A model generated the notes under the pieces. The model saw nothing but the letters and a program-made list of their open reading frames with translations. It made no database searches and was not told the DNA's origin. DNA of 64,000 nucleotides. It comes from Akkermansia muciniphila (GTDB taxonomy: Bacteria > Verrucomicrobiota > Verrucomicrobiia > Limisphaerales > SXTU01). Of the stretch, positions 45,054-54,546 are shown piece after piece. Both the position numbers and the translations under genes were made by a program. Location of the stretch: positions 1 to 64,000 of the forward strand of contig CAMCFN010000016.1 of NCBI GenBank assembly GCA_945874145.1. Reading direction: 5' to 3'. Position 1 is the first letter of the stretch. The number at the start of each line of letters is the position of its first letter.

Positions 45054-47159
45054 ATGAAAACTCTCCGCGTCCCTTCCCTCGTCACACTCGCCGTGGCCGC
45101 CAGCACGATGCTCGTCGCTGGCTGCGCTGAACAAACCACTCGGCAGGCAGCGCAACCCGAGCCCACGATCACTGCGGCGGCGACTTCGACGAGCGAGCCC
45201 GCCATCATCAGCCGGCCCGACCCAGCAGCGGCCAACGTCTCGGCCCCGGTGGCCGAAGTGGCCCGGCTGCACCTCTCCGGCCTCGACGAGTCCGTGGTGA
45301 AGGCCTTTGTGGAGCGGTCTACCAACAGCCTCAGCCCGAACGCAGACGAACTCATCTACTTGAAGGACATTGGCGTCTCCCCCCGCGTCATCACCGCACT
45401 GATTCAGCAAACGGCCAAAGCACGGGAACAGGCCATCACCGCCGCCGCCGTAGTGCGCAGCAACCCGCCACCCGCTGCGCCTGTCGTCGAACCGCGCCCG
45501 AACGTGACCATCGTCGCGGCGAACGTAAATGCGCCCGTCGCCCCCGTCGCCGCCGCGCCGGCTCCAACATTGGTGGCACCCGCGCCGGCGCCAGTCCTCG
45601 CACCGGCACCAGCCGTGGTTGCCGCTCCCGTGCCAGCGGCCGTCGCAGTCCCGGCGAATCTTCCTGAGCAAGTGGCCGTTTTCTACCAGCAGCTTCAGCC
45701 TTACGGCACTTGGATGCATGTAGCCGACCACGGCTGGTGCTGGCAACCCAGCGTGCTGGTTTCCACCCCGACATGGCGACCTTACGCGGATCGCGGCCGC
45801 TGGCTGCATACGGACCAAGGCTGGTATTGGCAGTCGGACTACGCGTGGGGCTGGGCTCCCTTCCACTACGGGCGCTGGGTGCTGCACTCACGCAGCGGTT
45901 GGCTGTGGGTGCCGGACACGCACTGGGGTCCGGCGTGGGTCGTTTGGCGCACCTCCACGGCGCACTGCGGTTGGGCACCAATGCCGCCGAGCGCGGTGTT
46001 CGTCGCCGGACGGGGCATCCAGTTTGGCGGCTCCTTTGTCTCCGTGAACTTCGATTTCGGCCTGCCGCGCCATCACTTCACCTTCATCCCGTTCTCCCGG
46101 TTCTGTGACCGCAATCCCCACTACTATTCACTCACCCCAACAGTGGTTCAAAACGTCTATAACCAGACCACCGTCATCAACAATATCCAGGTGAACAACA
46201 ACGTCGTCGTCAACGGGGGCGTCTCCGCAGATCGCGTCGCGAGCCTGACGCGAACGGAAGTCCGCAAAGTAGCCATCCGCGATCTGGCCGCCGAGCCTGC
46301 CGGCATGCAGCGTTTGGACAAACTTGAGAAATCCGGCAACGACCTCGTCATCTATCGGCCCGTGCTGAACCCGAACGCCCCGGTGAAGCCGATGAAGCTC
46401 ACCGACAGCGCCGGCAACACCCGCACCGAGTTGGTGCCGGCCGGCACGCTGGCCGGCCAGAAAATCGCCGGCCGGGCGGTGTATGACACGACCAGCACCG
46501 GCGTCCCGGTGCTCACCGGCTACACCACTGAACCAGCGCCCCGACCGGTTGGTCAGAGCACGGTCATCATCAATAACCACATTACCGCGCCCCCGGCCGC
46601 ACCAGTCATTTCAACCACGCCCACGCCGCCGGCGAATTCCAGCCCGCGCCCCGGCGGGTCCGGGCAGGCGGTCAAGGTGTTCGGGACCACGTTGAACACG
46701 GCCCCCGTCAAACGCGACGAAGACCTCGCGGCCCGACGCTCTACCGTCATCCTCCCAAATCCCGCGAACAATTCCCTCTTCACGCCGCTGACTCCTCCGC
46801 AGCCCGTGATCACACCGCCGCAACCGACAGCCGGCCCGCAGCGCACGCTGACCCCTTACCAGCCGGTGCCGACGAGCCAGCCTGCGCCCCGCAATGAAGT
46901 AAGCCGGCAACCGGCACCGGCACCAGCCGTCACCATCCCCAAGCAAACCATGGTGGTGCCCACCTCGCCCCCGCGCCCGACCTACGCGCCAGCTCCCAGC
47001 CCTGCCCCTGCGCCTCGGGCTTATGCACAGCCCGTTGCTCCGATGCCCGCCCGGCCCACGGTCAACATCACCCCACCGCCGCAGCCATCCTCCACTCCCG
47101 CAAATTCCGGCAATCCCGGCTCGGCCCCGAACAAAAACGAGAACGAGCGCAAGAAGTGA
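45054..47159 (+). CDS. DUF6600 lipoprotein with long Pro/Thr-rich tail
   Basis: 701 residues. Signal ending in the lipobox MLVAGC. After an Ala/Pro-rich linker (~120-205) the Trp/Tyr-rich DUF6600-type core reads YQQLQPYGTWMHVADHGWCW, GRWLHTDQGWYWQSDYAWGW, FHYGRWVLHSRSGWLWVPD and GPAWVVWR. A Val/Asn-rich segment with NNIQVNNNVVVNGGV follows, then ~250 residues of Pro/Thr/Ser-rich repeats, ending charged. The family is common in PVC bacteria and of unknown function; the composition suggests a cell-surface, possibly spanning, lipoprotein. Confidence 0.85.
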   Translation: MKTLRVPSLVTLAVAASTMLVAGCAEQTTRQAAQPEPTITAAATSTSEPAIISRPDPAAANVSAPVAEVARLHLSGLDESVVKAFVERSTNSLSPNADELIYLKDIGVSPRVITALIQQTAKAREQAITAAAVVRSNPPPAAPVVEPRPNVTIVAANVNAPVAPVAAAPAPTLVAPAPAPVLAPAPAVVAAPVPAAVAVPANLPEQVAVFYQQLQPYGTWMHVADHGWCWQPSVLVSTPTWRPYADRGRWLHTDQGWYWQSDYAWGWAPFHYGRWVLHSRSGWLWVPDTHWGPAWVVWRTSTAHCGWAPMPPSAVFVAGRGIQFGGSFVSVNFDFGLPRHHFTFIPFSRFCDRNPHYYSLTPTVVQNVYNQTTVINNIQVNNNVVVNGGVSADRVASLTRTEVRKVAIRDLAAEPAGMQRLDKLEKSGNDLVIYRPVLNPNAPVKPMKLTDSAGNTRTELVPAGTLAGQKIAGRAVYDTTSTGVPVLTGYTTEPAPRPVGQSTVIINNHITAPPAAPVISTTPTPPANSSPRPGGSGQAVKVFGTTLNTAPVKRDEDLAARRSTVILPNPANNSLFTPLTPPQPVITPPQPTAGPQRTLTPYQPVPTSQPAPRNEVSRQPAPAPAVTIPKQTMVVPTSPPRPTYAPAPSPAPAPRAYAQPVAPMPARPTVNITPPPQPSSTPANSGNPGSAPNKNENERKK

Positions 47160-47243
47160 ACACTCGCCCGGGTCATGCTCACCCGGTTTCACGCCTCACC
47201 CTTTTGGCGCAATCGCCAGGGTCACAGATTGTTTCTCAAAAAG

Positions 47244-47258
47244 ATGACAAATTGTCAT
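47244..47258. promoter_or_regulatory. Palindromic operator candidate upstream of the PEPCK gene
   Basis: ATGACAA, A, TTGTCAT: a perfect 7-bp palindrome with one central base, ending 40 bases before the start codon at 47299, where a repressor site overlapping a promoter would lie. It stands in an otherwise short 139-base gap. The regulator is unknown. Confidence 0.5.
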
Positions 47259-47298
47259 TTGCCCCATAGCGCATTCACTCCCTAGAGTCCTGGGCGTG

Positions 47299-50200
47299 AT
47301 GAATGCCAACCTTCGTCGGTCCATCGGCTTCGGAGCCAACCCCTCCCCGCTCACCGAACCCAAGCTCGTCACCTACATCAACCTCAAGCTCGCCGCGCTG
47401 GGGTGCCCCACCCTGGACACAGCGGATGCGGCGGAGTTCCACGACCTCACGGAATCCATGCTCGCGCGGCATCGCGAGACCGAGCGGCTGCTGGCGGACT
47501 ATCAGGCCCCGGTGGACTGGCGCATCCAGCAGTTCCTAGACGAGTATTTGCACGAGACCGGCGTGGCCGTGCGGCTACCGCATCAAACCTTCGTGCTGGA
47601 TCGTCACGGCATCGCGCGCGCTCTCTCGCTCCCGCCGGACCGCGATGAATTCTGCTCAGACATCGTCAGCTCGTATCGGGTGCGGCAGGGTGTGCTGCAC
47701 AACCCGGCCAAGGACAAGCGCACGACGGCGGGCGTCTTCCACGTCGCGGAAGGGGGCCTCGCGATTCCGGATGACAAGAAGTCCGTGCCCGTCCGCACGT
47801 TCGCCAAAATGCTGGAGCGCGCGTTGCAGCCGCCGCAGAAGCTGCTGCACCTGCCCTTCACCGCCTCGCAGCCGGTGCCGGCCGAGTGCTTCGTGTCCTT
47901 GCTGTTGCGGCCGCTCGTGTGCCCCGCCGTGCCGGGTTTCTGCGCGGAGAAAACGATGGAGATCCGGTTCTTCGCCCCAAGCAACCTCGTCAGCAACTTG
48001 GACTTTGTCGAAAGCATCTTCGGCAACGCGGGCGATCCTTACCTGCCGGTGAACGACGCAGCGCTCGACGTGGAGCATTGGACCGGCCACTCAGGCTGCG
48101 TCATCCTCGCGCCGCACCTCATCACGGTGACGAAGAAGGATGCGGGTCTGCCGCCGTGGGACCAGGCCACCGAGCGCCAGCGCCGCGACGGCATGTGCTG
48201 GCGCGACGAGCGCGAACTCTACAACGAGGGCTCCGCCTTCAAGCTCACCGCGCGCGACGAGTCCGGTGTCATTGTCACCCTCATCGCGGACAACTACTTC
48301 GGCTACTGCAAGAAGGAGGTGAAGACCCAGATCAGCTTCGCTGCGAACCTCTTCGGCCTCTGCGAGGAGGAGCACGCCGGCGGCGCGCTGGTTTTCCCGA
48401 GCTACGATCTCGGCGAGGAATTCGCGGGCGGCGTCCATGTGCAGGACCGCGGCCATTCCTTCGATAATGCCGTGGCCATGTTCGCGGACGTGATGGAGCT
48501 GAAGCCTGAGGGCTACGCGGTGGACCGCAAGTTCGCCGACATCTTCTACGTGCCGGAAGACGCGAGCTTTGATCTGCGCACGCAGGCGGTGACGTGGGCC
48601 AACGACCACGGCCCGCAAAGCATCAAGCTGCTCTCCGGTTACACCTACGTGCGGCCCAGCGGCTACAAGGTCCAGATGGAAAAGCCACCGGGCAACCGCG
48701 CTTGGCGCCTGGTCGGCACGCGCGGCGAAGGCACCTTCTGCCACAAGCCCAGCACGGTCTCCGGCGGGGGCAAGTCTGAGATTTCCAAGTCGATCTCGGA
48801 CGCGATTTTGCAGGGCCCGGTCTTCGTCGCCGACTTCAAGCAGGACTTCGCCAAGGTCGCCGAACTGCTGGTGCGGGACTACTCACAGCGCTTCCGCGAC
48901 CCCGTGCGCAACGGCATTGATCAGCGCCCGCTGCTCAGCGGCGATCGTTCGCTGGGATCGGTCATCAAGCTGCTCACGCCCTCGCCGCGCGATTACTCGG
49001 ACGAGTTCAACGGCTGGCTGGAGAGCATCCCGCAGTATGTGAAGGAACTCGTCTTTGTCGTGAAGCGGTTCCACAAGCCGGAGTGGGGCGCGAGCTGGCG
49101 CGAACACTTCGGCGTGGACATCGTCAACGGCGTCCCCGGTTACGAGCTGAAGTGCGACAACCGCAAGCTCGTGACCAACTACCTCCGCGTCGGATTCGAT
49201 CCCGACGGCGCCTGGCGCGTGTTCAGCCTGCGCAAGGATTTCCATCCGGCGGTGAAGCTCCAGCAGGAGGACGACATCAGCGCCAGCGTCGTGGTGCCGA
49301 CGACGGCTGTGCAGCCGACTGCGGAAGCACCGCCCGATCCCGGCAGCACCGAGCTGGCGGCGGGGGCGACGGGCTTTCTCAGCCGCGCCGCCTTCTCAAC
49401 TGCCGCCGGCCCCGGCCAGTCGCTCAAGTTCGTCCAGAACTGCGAGTTTCGCCTGTTCCAGCGGCCCGATGATGCCATCCATCGCGGCTACGACAAGCAG
49501 GCGGAGAGTGATTTCGCCCAGCCGGGAAATTTCTTCTCGAACTACCAGCCGCTCACACGCGCCGATGCCGAGCGCGAGCTGGAGGACAGCATCAACTTCG
49601 TGAAGTTCACGCCGCCGATGGCCGACCTCATCCGCGCCGCCGCGACTGAACCCGGCCGGCCGAAGTTCTTCGTCAGCTCCGCGCAACCGCGCCTCGTGGA
49701 CGGCAAGATGACGAAGAACCCGCGCTACCTTCAGAACCGCCAGGACCTCGTCCACCCGCGTGAGTTCCACCTCGCGGAAATGGCCACGCGCCTGTTCCGC
49801 CGCCTTCCGACGAGCGAACCACTGCACCGGCCGGTCAACGCCGTGCTGCCCGGCCGACGCAACAACCCGCCGGAACCGGGCGTGCGGCCGCTGTGCGTCT
49901 TCAACCCGATCCATCACCTCGAACTGCCGGAGCTGTTCATCGAGTTCATTTCCAGCATGACCGGCAAGTCGCCGTCCACGACGGGCGCGGGCTCCGAGGG
50001 TGCGCTCACCAAAGGCCCATTCAACGCGCTGCATCCCATCATCGATCTGAACAACGCGCTCGTGAGCTACATCCTCACCGGTGGGGGCGTGTTCATCACC
50101 TGCGCTGGGCATGTCGGGCCCAAGGTGCGGGTGGACCACGACATCAGCCTGCTCGTGCCCGAGCTGTGGTGCCGCCTCGGACCCGAGGAGCGCGATCCCG

Positions 50201-50829
50201 AATTCCTCAAGCGCGAGGGCTATCTGGAACGCTGCGAGGACCTTGAGCACAACGGCCAGCGCGTGCTGGCGAGCCGGCTCGGCTGGCGCATCACCGGGCG
50301 CTTTGTCCGCCACTACTTCGGCCGCGTCTTCAACTATCCCCACAGCGTGTTCACCGACGAGATGCTGCGGCCGGAGTTTCAGGATCTGGCGGCCTTCGCG
50401 GACGGGGTGGACAACATCGTCGCCACCGCGCACCGCGTGGCGGAGCACTATTTCGCGGACGGCGGCATCGAGCTCGCCTGCCCGCCGCTGCGCGCTTTGC
50501 TTCACATCATGCGCGATGGCCAGCACGAAGGGCGCGCGCTCAGCCATCCCGAAATCCGCGCGCTCTTCAGCCGCGAGGCGTTGCTGGCCAGCGACTGGTA
50601 TGCCGAGCGCCTAAAGACCAAGCAACTCGCCGACGTGAAACTCTGGCAACGGCACGCAAAACGTTTGGAAGCCTTTCTGGCTCGCAACAAAGGCAGCAAT
50701 GTCACCGCTAGCCTCAACATCCGCGACCGGCTGGACCTGGTCTGGACCACGCTCCGCCGCGTGGAGCAACCGGACTACCCGACCACCCTGCGCGGCACGC
50801 TGGGCAAGCAACCGCTCCCCAAGCGCTGA
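47299..50829 (+). CDS. Diphosphate-dependent phosphoenolpyruvate carboxykinase (PPi-PEPCK)
   Basis: 1176 residues from ATG 47299 (a GTG directly before it is alternative). It matches the unusual ~1130-residue PPi-PEPCK family (EC 4.1.1.38) known from Propionibacterium and Entamoeba and unlike ATP/GTP PEPCKs. Landmarks: LPHQTFVLDRHGIARALSLP region, ADNYFGYCKKEVKTQISFAA (~330-350), KPSTVSGGGKSEISKSISDA (~480-500), FQRPDDAIHRGYDKQAE (~720-735), RRNNPPEPGVRPLCVFNP and SSMTGKSPSTTGAGSEGALT (~885-905). It interconverts oxaloacetate plus PPi with PEP, CO2 and phosphate. The frame is uninterrupted. A palindromic site precedes it. Confidence 0.88.
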   Translation: MNANLRRSIGFGANPSPLTEPKLVTYINLKLAALGCPTLDTADAAEFHDLTESMLARHRETERLLADYQAPVDWRIQQFLDEYLHETGVAVRLPHQTFVLDRHGIARALSLPPDRDEFCSDIVSSYRVRQGVLHNPAKDKRTTAGVFHVAEGGLAIPDDKKSVPVRTFAKMLERALQPPQKLLHLPFTASQPVPAECFVSLLLRPLVCPAVPGFCAEKTMEIRFFAPSNLVSNLDFVESIFGNAGDPYLPVNDAALDVEHWTGHSGCVILAPHLITVTKKDAGLPPWDQATERQRRDGMCWRDERELYNEGSAFKLTARDESGVIVTLIADNYFGYCKKEVKTQISFAANLFGLCEEEHAGGALVFPSYDLGEEFAGGVHVQDRGHSFDNAVAMFADVMELKPEGYAVDRKFADIFYVPEDASFDLRTQAVTWANDHGPQSIKLLSGYTYVRPSGYKVQMEKPPGNRAWRLVGTRGEGTFCHKPSTVSGGGKSEISKSISDAILQGPVFVADFKQDFAKVAELLVRDYSQRFRDPVRNGIDQRPLLSGDRSLGSVIKLLTPSPRDYSDEFNGWLESIPQYVKELVFVVKRFHKPEWGASWREHFGVDIVNGVPGYELKCDNRKLVTNYLRVGFDPDGAWRVFSLRKDFHPAVKLQQEDDISASVVVPTTAVQPTAEAPPDPGSTELAAGATGFLSRAAFSTAAGPGQSLKFVQNCEFRLFQRPDDAIHRGYDKQAESDFAQPGNFFSNYQPLTRADAERELEDSINFVKFTPPMADLIRAAATEPGRPKFFVSSAQPRLVDGKMTKNPRYLQNRQDLVHPREFHLAEMATRLFRRLPTSEPLHRPVNAVLPGRRNNPPEPGVRPLCVFNPIHHLELPELFIEFISSMTGKSPSTTGAGSEGALTKGPFNALHPIIDLNNALVSYILTGGGVFITCAGHVGPKVRVDHDISLLVPELWCRLGPEERDPEFLKREGYLERCEDLEHNGQRVLASRLGWRITGRFVRHYFGRVFNYPHSVFTDEMLRPEFQDLAAFADGVDNIVATAHRVAEHYFADGGIELACPPLRALLHIMRDGQHEGRALSHPEIRALFSREALLASDWYAERLKTKQLADVKLWQRHAKRLEAFLARNKGSNVTASLNIRDRLDLVWTTLRRVEQPDYPTTLRGTLGKQPLPKR

Positions 50830-50922
50830 CGTGGTGACTCGACCGCGCTTGGTCCGGGGCAGCGCTGGCGAGATTAAATCCAGCTTGCCTGTGCGGCAGC
50901 GGGCCGGGACTGTCGGTGCTCC

Positions 50923-51942
50923 ATGAGCGCCACGCGGCCAGCGCACCCCATCGTTTCCCTGCACCGGCTGGCAGGTGATTATCGCGCGCCCGTGCTGGCC
51001 GGGCTGGAGGCAGCGGGCTTCTTCCGTGACGTGCCGGCGGGTGGGCGGGTTTTCCTCAAGCCAAACCTCACATTTCCCGTTTATCGCCCGGGCGTGATGA
51101 CTTCGTTCGCATGCCTCAAAACCGTGGTGGAGATCCTGCGCGAGCGCGGCTTTCAGGTCATCATAGGCGAGGCGGACAGCGGCGGCTACAACCGCTTCTC
51201 GATGGACGAGGTGTTTGCCAAAATGGGCATCACCGAGCTGGCGCGCACCACTGGCGCACAAGTGGTGAACATTAGCTTCGCCGAGTCCGAAATGGTTCCG
51301 GTCCGCGCCGGCTGGCGGACGCTCTCCGTGCCGTTGCCCAAGCTCCTGCTGCGCGACGTGGACGCGTTCATCTCGCTGCCGGTGCCGAAAATCCACATGA
51401 ACACGCAGGTGTCGCTCTCGCTGAAAAACCAGTGGGGCTGCATTCAAGAGCCCGCCGAACGGCTGAAACTGCATCCGTATTTTGCCGAGACAATCTTTGA
51501 GGTCTGTAGTCGTCTGCCGCGCCCGTATGCCGTGGTGGACGGGCGCTTTGGGTTGAACGGCACCGGGCCGATGCAGGGCAAGGCCGTCGAGCTGAACTGG
51601 CTGATTGTTGCCAATGATCTGGTGGCCTCGGACCGCGTCTGCACGCGGCTCCTGCAGGTGGATGAAGCCCGCGTGCCGCACCTGCAATACTTCCGCCGCC
51701 GGGGGTGGTGGACGGATTACGCCGCCATCCAGGTCAGCCAGCCGTTGGAGCCGTTCTTGCAGGAGAAGTTTTTCCTCCGCCGGGCCTGGACGGATTACCC
51801 CGGCCTGCTCTGCTTCAACAGCGCGCTCCTCGCCTGGCTGGGCTACCGTTCACCACTCGCGGGCTTCGCGCACTGGCTGCTCTACAAGTTCCGCAAACCC
51901 TTCTACGACTACGATGCGGAGGCGGAGAAGGTGAAAAAATGA
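50923..51942 (+). CDS. DUF362 domain-containing protein
   Basis: 339 residues. FLKPNLTFPVYRPGVMTS, GFQVIIGEADSGGYNRFSMDEV, ISLPVPKIHMNTQVSLSLKNQWG and YAVVDGRFGLNGTGPMQGK follow DUF362 in order. No 4Fe-4S ferredoxin domain is attached. The role is unknown; members occur beside biosynthetic and metal-cofactor genes. It is followed by the oppositely oriented glycosyltransferase locus and may be unrelated to it. Confidence 0.82.
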   Translation: MSATRPAHPIVSLHRLAGDYRAPVLAGLEAAGFFRDVPAGGRVFLKPNLTFPVYRPGVMTSFACLKTVVEILRERGFQVIIGEADSGGYNRFSMDEVFAKMGITELARTTGAQVVNISFAESEMVPVRAGWRTLSVPLPKLLLRDVDAFISLPVPKIHMNTQVSLSLKNQWGCIQEPAERLKLHPYFAETIFEVCSRLPRPYAVVDGRFGLNGTGPMQGKAVELNWLIVANDLVASDRVCTRLLQVDEARVPHLQYFRRRGWWTDYAAIQVSQPLEPFLQEKFFLRRAWTDYPGLLCFNSALLAWLGYRSPLAGFAHWLLYKFRKPFYDYDAEAEKVKK

Positions 51943-51973
51943 AGGGCAACGGCCTGCTTGGGCGGCTAAAACC

Positions 51974-53041
51974 TTAACGCAATACGGTCCGATAAACCTC
52001 CAAGGTTCCCGCCGCACAGGCTGACCAAGGGAATTTCCGCGCCTGCACGGGTCCGGCTTGAACATACGCGGTGCGCGCAGGTGCGTTCCGGGTGCATTCA
52101 CGCAGTGCGGCCAAATAGCTGGCCGGATCCAACTCGCACCACCAAGCGGCATCTCCTGCCACTTCGGGCAAACTCGCGACCCGCGAGCAAATCACCGGAC
52201 AACCGCAACCCATGGCCTCCAGCACCGGCAGGCCAAACCCCTCGTATTTGCTGGGGAACACCAGCGCCAAGGCATGGCGATACAACCGTGCCAGTTCGAC
52301 ATCTGGCACGTGTCCCAAGTAGTGCCAGTCCGGCGGCGGCGGACCTTCCCCGGGCACTCCGGCCCAACGCGCTCCCGCGATGAGCAACGGCGGCAGACAA
52401 CCGCCCGTCGCGGCCGCCATCGCCCAGACCTCCCGCAACAGCGCGAGGTTCTTGCCCGGCTCCAAGGATCCCACGAACAGAAAGAACTCGGCAGGGAGCA
52501 GGGGGGGTGCTCCGGCCGAGCTGGCCTCGCCACCAAGGCATTCATCATGGCCATTATGCACCACGGCAAGCTGGCGAGCCGGCAAGCCTAGGAGCTGCAT
52601 CGCCTCGTCCGCAGCGAACTGGCTGACACACACAATCCGAGCCGCCTTTGCAAGGCTTTGCAGACGCCTTAAGCCGCTGACGCGCTGCCAGCGTCGATAT
52701 CTCTCCGGATGGCGGAGCAGCGCAAGATCGTGAAGGGTGACCACATGTTGGACCGAACGCGGCGGAGTGATCAGCCAGCCCGCTGTGGAATGGAGCAGTT
52801 CCGAACCCCACTCAGCCAGTCGCCGGGAAGCCAGCCACCTAGCCCAGACCAGTTCGCGGTATGCAGTCTTGCAGGCCCGCAGCGGCTGCGCATAGCCAAA
52901 ATTCTCCACCTCCCATGCCAAGGGCCGCCACTGGCAATCTGACGGCTTGACCACAGCCAACCCTTGCAGCAACCCCCGCACATACCGAGCCACGCCAGCC
53001 TTGGTTACATACAGCGGGTTGGTGTCGATCCCGACTCGCAT
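51974..53041 (-). CDS. Glycosyltransferase family 4 protein
   Basis: 355 residues from ATG 53041. N-terminal MRVGIDTNPLYVTKAGVARYVRGLLQG, middle FLFVGSLEPGKNLALL and C-terminal VFPSKYEGFGLPVLEAMGCGCPVICS are typical of GT-B retaining GT4 enzymes (Glu-x7-Glu type EGFGLPVLEAMG). It would add a sugar from a nucleotide donor to a lipid-linked or surface glycan. Five bases downstream of the polymerase-like gene; last gene of a three-gene unit. Confidence 0.9.
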   Translation of the reverse strand: MRVGIDTNPLYVTKAGVARYVRGLLQGLAVVKPSDCQWRPLAWEVENFGYAQPLRACKTAYRELVWARWLASRRLAEWGSELLHSTAGWLITPPRSVQHVVTLHDLALLRHPERYRRWQRVSGLRRLQSLAKAARIVCVSQFAADEAMQLLGLPARQLAVVHNGHDECLGGEASSAGAPPLLPAEFFLFVGSLEPGKNLALLREVWAMAAATGGCLPPLLIAGARWAGVPGEGPPPPDWHYLGHVPDVELARLYRHALALVFPSKYEGFGLPVLEAMGCGCPVICSRVASLPEVAGDAAWWCELDPASYLAALRECTRNAPARTAYVQAGPVQARKFPWSACAAGTLEVYRTVLR

Positions 53042-53046
53042 GGCTT

Positions 53047-54546
53047 TCAAGCTTGGGCTTGCACCAGCGCTGGCTGCGGGCCGGGCCGAGGCGGGAGACA
53101 CACGCCGCCGTTGAGCGAGACGCTCAGTCCCACCACTCCCGTGAACACCATCAAATCAAGGTCGAACTGGCCATACAACCCCAAGTAGAACACCAAGCGG
53201 GTGGTGAAATAGGCGATGAGAAAAGTGTTGATGCGCTTCAATTCCTGCGGCCCGTGGAGGTAGTTGCGATGGAGGACGCGCCAGCCGCCGTAGAGGAAGG
53301 CAGCAAAGGCCAGAGTGCCGGGCAATCCGAAGGGAATAATTAGCGTAAGCAGGCCATTATGATAGTTGCCGCTGACCAAGGTGTCCTCATAGGAATCAAA
53401 CATGCCGCGCCGAATGGATTCCTGCATCAACATGAAATCCGTGCCGCTGAACGTGTAGCCTTTCCCCAACCAGAGATACTGGGGCACGTCCCCCAGAACT
53501 ACGCGCCACATCTGGAGCCGCCAGTCCAGTGAACCTTGCGCGTCCTGCCGGGCGGAAGGATGCACCTGGATGGGAAGGAAGCTGAGCGTGCGCTGCACCG
53601 AGAGCGGTAGTCTTTCGGCGTAACCTGCAAGCATTGATCCAAGCAACAACGTCCCCAAAACTATGATTGGGAACAGTTTCGTTCGTAGCAACCCCTCAAA
53701 CCAAAACTGCACCAAAAATAAAAGGCCTAGCAGAATCAGGCTCGACCGGAAGCCGCCCAGGAGGCTGAGCAAGATCATCGCTAAAAAGACGGCCGGACGC
53801 CACGGATGCCGCAAATCCACCAACCCGCGGATGCCGTAGCGCAGCAGCATGAACCAGTAGGTGGCTTGGGCCATCCAGGTGACCCCCGCGAGCCGGCGCA
53901 GCGTGTCTTGGGTGGTGAACTGTGCGGAGGCCACATCCGTTGGAAACAGCATGAACAGGAAATAAAAACTTGGCCCCAGGGCAAAGGCCAGATCGCTCAT
54001 GATCGAAGTGACCGCCGACAGGAAGAACAGGCCCGAATACATTTCCGCGCGTTCCCGGGGGATTGAGGCCCCCGTGAGGGCGAAGTAGCCCACGATGGCT
54101 CCCAGCACCCCCATATACCGCTTCGCCCCCCACATCTCGCTGCCGAAGGCGCGCCCGCCGATGCCGCGGATTGCAATGGTGGCCACCACGATCAAGGCCA
54201 ACAGCAGCAACGGGTAAGCCAAGGAGGGCACCCACACAAAGGTGGACTTCGCACGCAGGGTGCGGGAGACGATCGCCACGCCCAGACTCACCCCCGCCAG
54301 CGCGGCCCATAAGGGCGGCTGGCCCGGCAGGAAAAAGACGACGATGGCCGCATTCCACAGGCACACCAAGGCTGCGTGATGCCAGCGCAACACCAACGGC
54401 AAAAGGATCAGCCCCACCAAAAGGCCCACCCCAAGAATCGTCAGCTTGGAAAATGGGTTGGTCAGCAAATAGCCCACCATCAGCGCCAGCGGGACGACCA
54501 CGACGCTCACGAGAACCGCCTGAGGCAGCTTGCTGTCTCTATCCAT
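53047..54546 (-). CDS. Multi-spanning membrane protein, O-antigen polymerase/ligase-like
   Basis: 499 residues from ATG 54546, about 10-12 hydrophobic helices (LTILGVGLLVGLILLPLVL, LLLLALIVVATIAIRGIG and others). A large periplasmic loop near residues 330-420 contains DWRLQMWRVVLGDVPQYLWLG and SGNYHNGLLTLIIPFG, reminiscent of the Wzy/WaaL loop with its H-N/G-G pattern. It would polymerise or ligate a lipid-linked glycan. Its start overlaps the upstream glycosyltransferase stop by 8 bases. The Wzy/WaaL call is by topology and context. Confidence 0.75.
   Translation of the reverse strand: MDRDSKLPQAVLVSVVVVPLALMVGYLLTNPFSKLTILGVGLLVGLILLPLVLRWHHAALVCLWNAAIVVFFLPGQPPLWAALAGVSLGVAIVSRTLRAKSTFVWVPSLAYPLLLLALIVVATIAIRGIGGRAFGSEMWGAKRYMGVLGAIVGYFALTGASIPRERAEMYSGLFFLSAVTSIMSDLAFALGPSFYFLFMLFPTDVASAQFTTQDTLRRLAGVTWMAQATYWFMLLRYGIRGLVDLRHPWRPAVFLAMILLSLLGGFRSSLILLGLLFLVQFWFEGLLRTKLFPIIVLGTLLLGSMLAGYAERLPLSVQRTLSFLPIQVHPSARQDAQGSLDWRLQMWRVVLGDVPQYLWLGKGYTFSGTDFMLMQESIRRGMFDSYEDTLVSGNYHNGLLTLIIPFGLPGTLAFAAFLYGGWRVLHRNYLHGPQELKRINTFLIAYFTTRLVFYLGLYGQFDLDLMVFTGVVGLSVSLNGGVCLPPRPGPQPALVQAQA

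Noticed and set aside
45054-47159. Pro/Thr-rich repeats of the DUF6600 lipoprotein as a CRISPR-like DNA repeat
   Set aside because: Repeats are at amino-acid level and irregular at DNA level, with no equal-length spacers.
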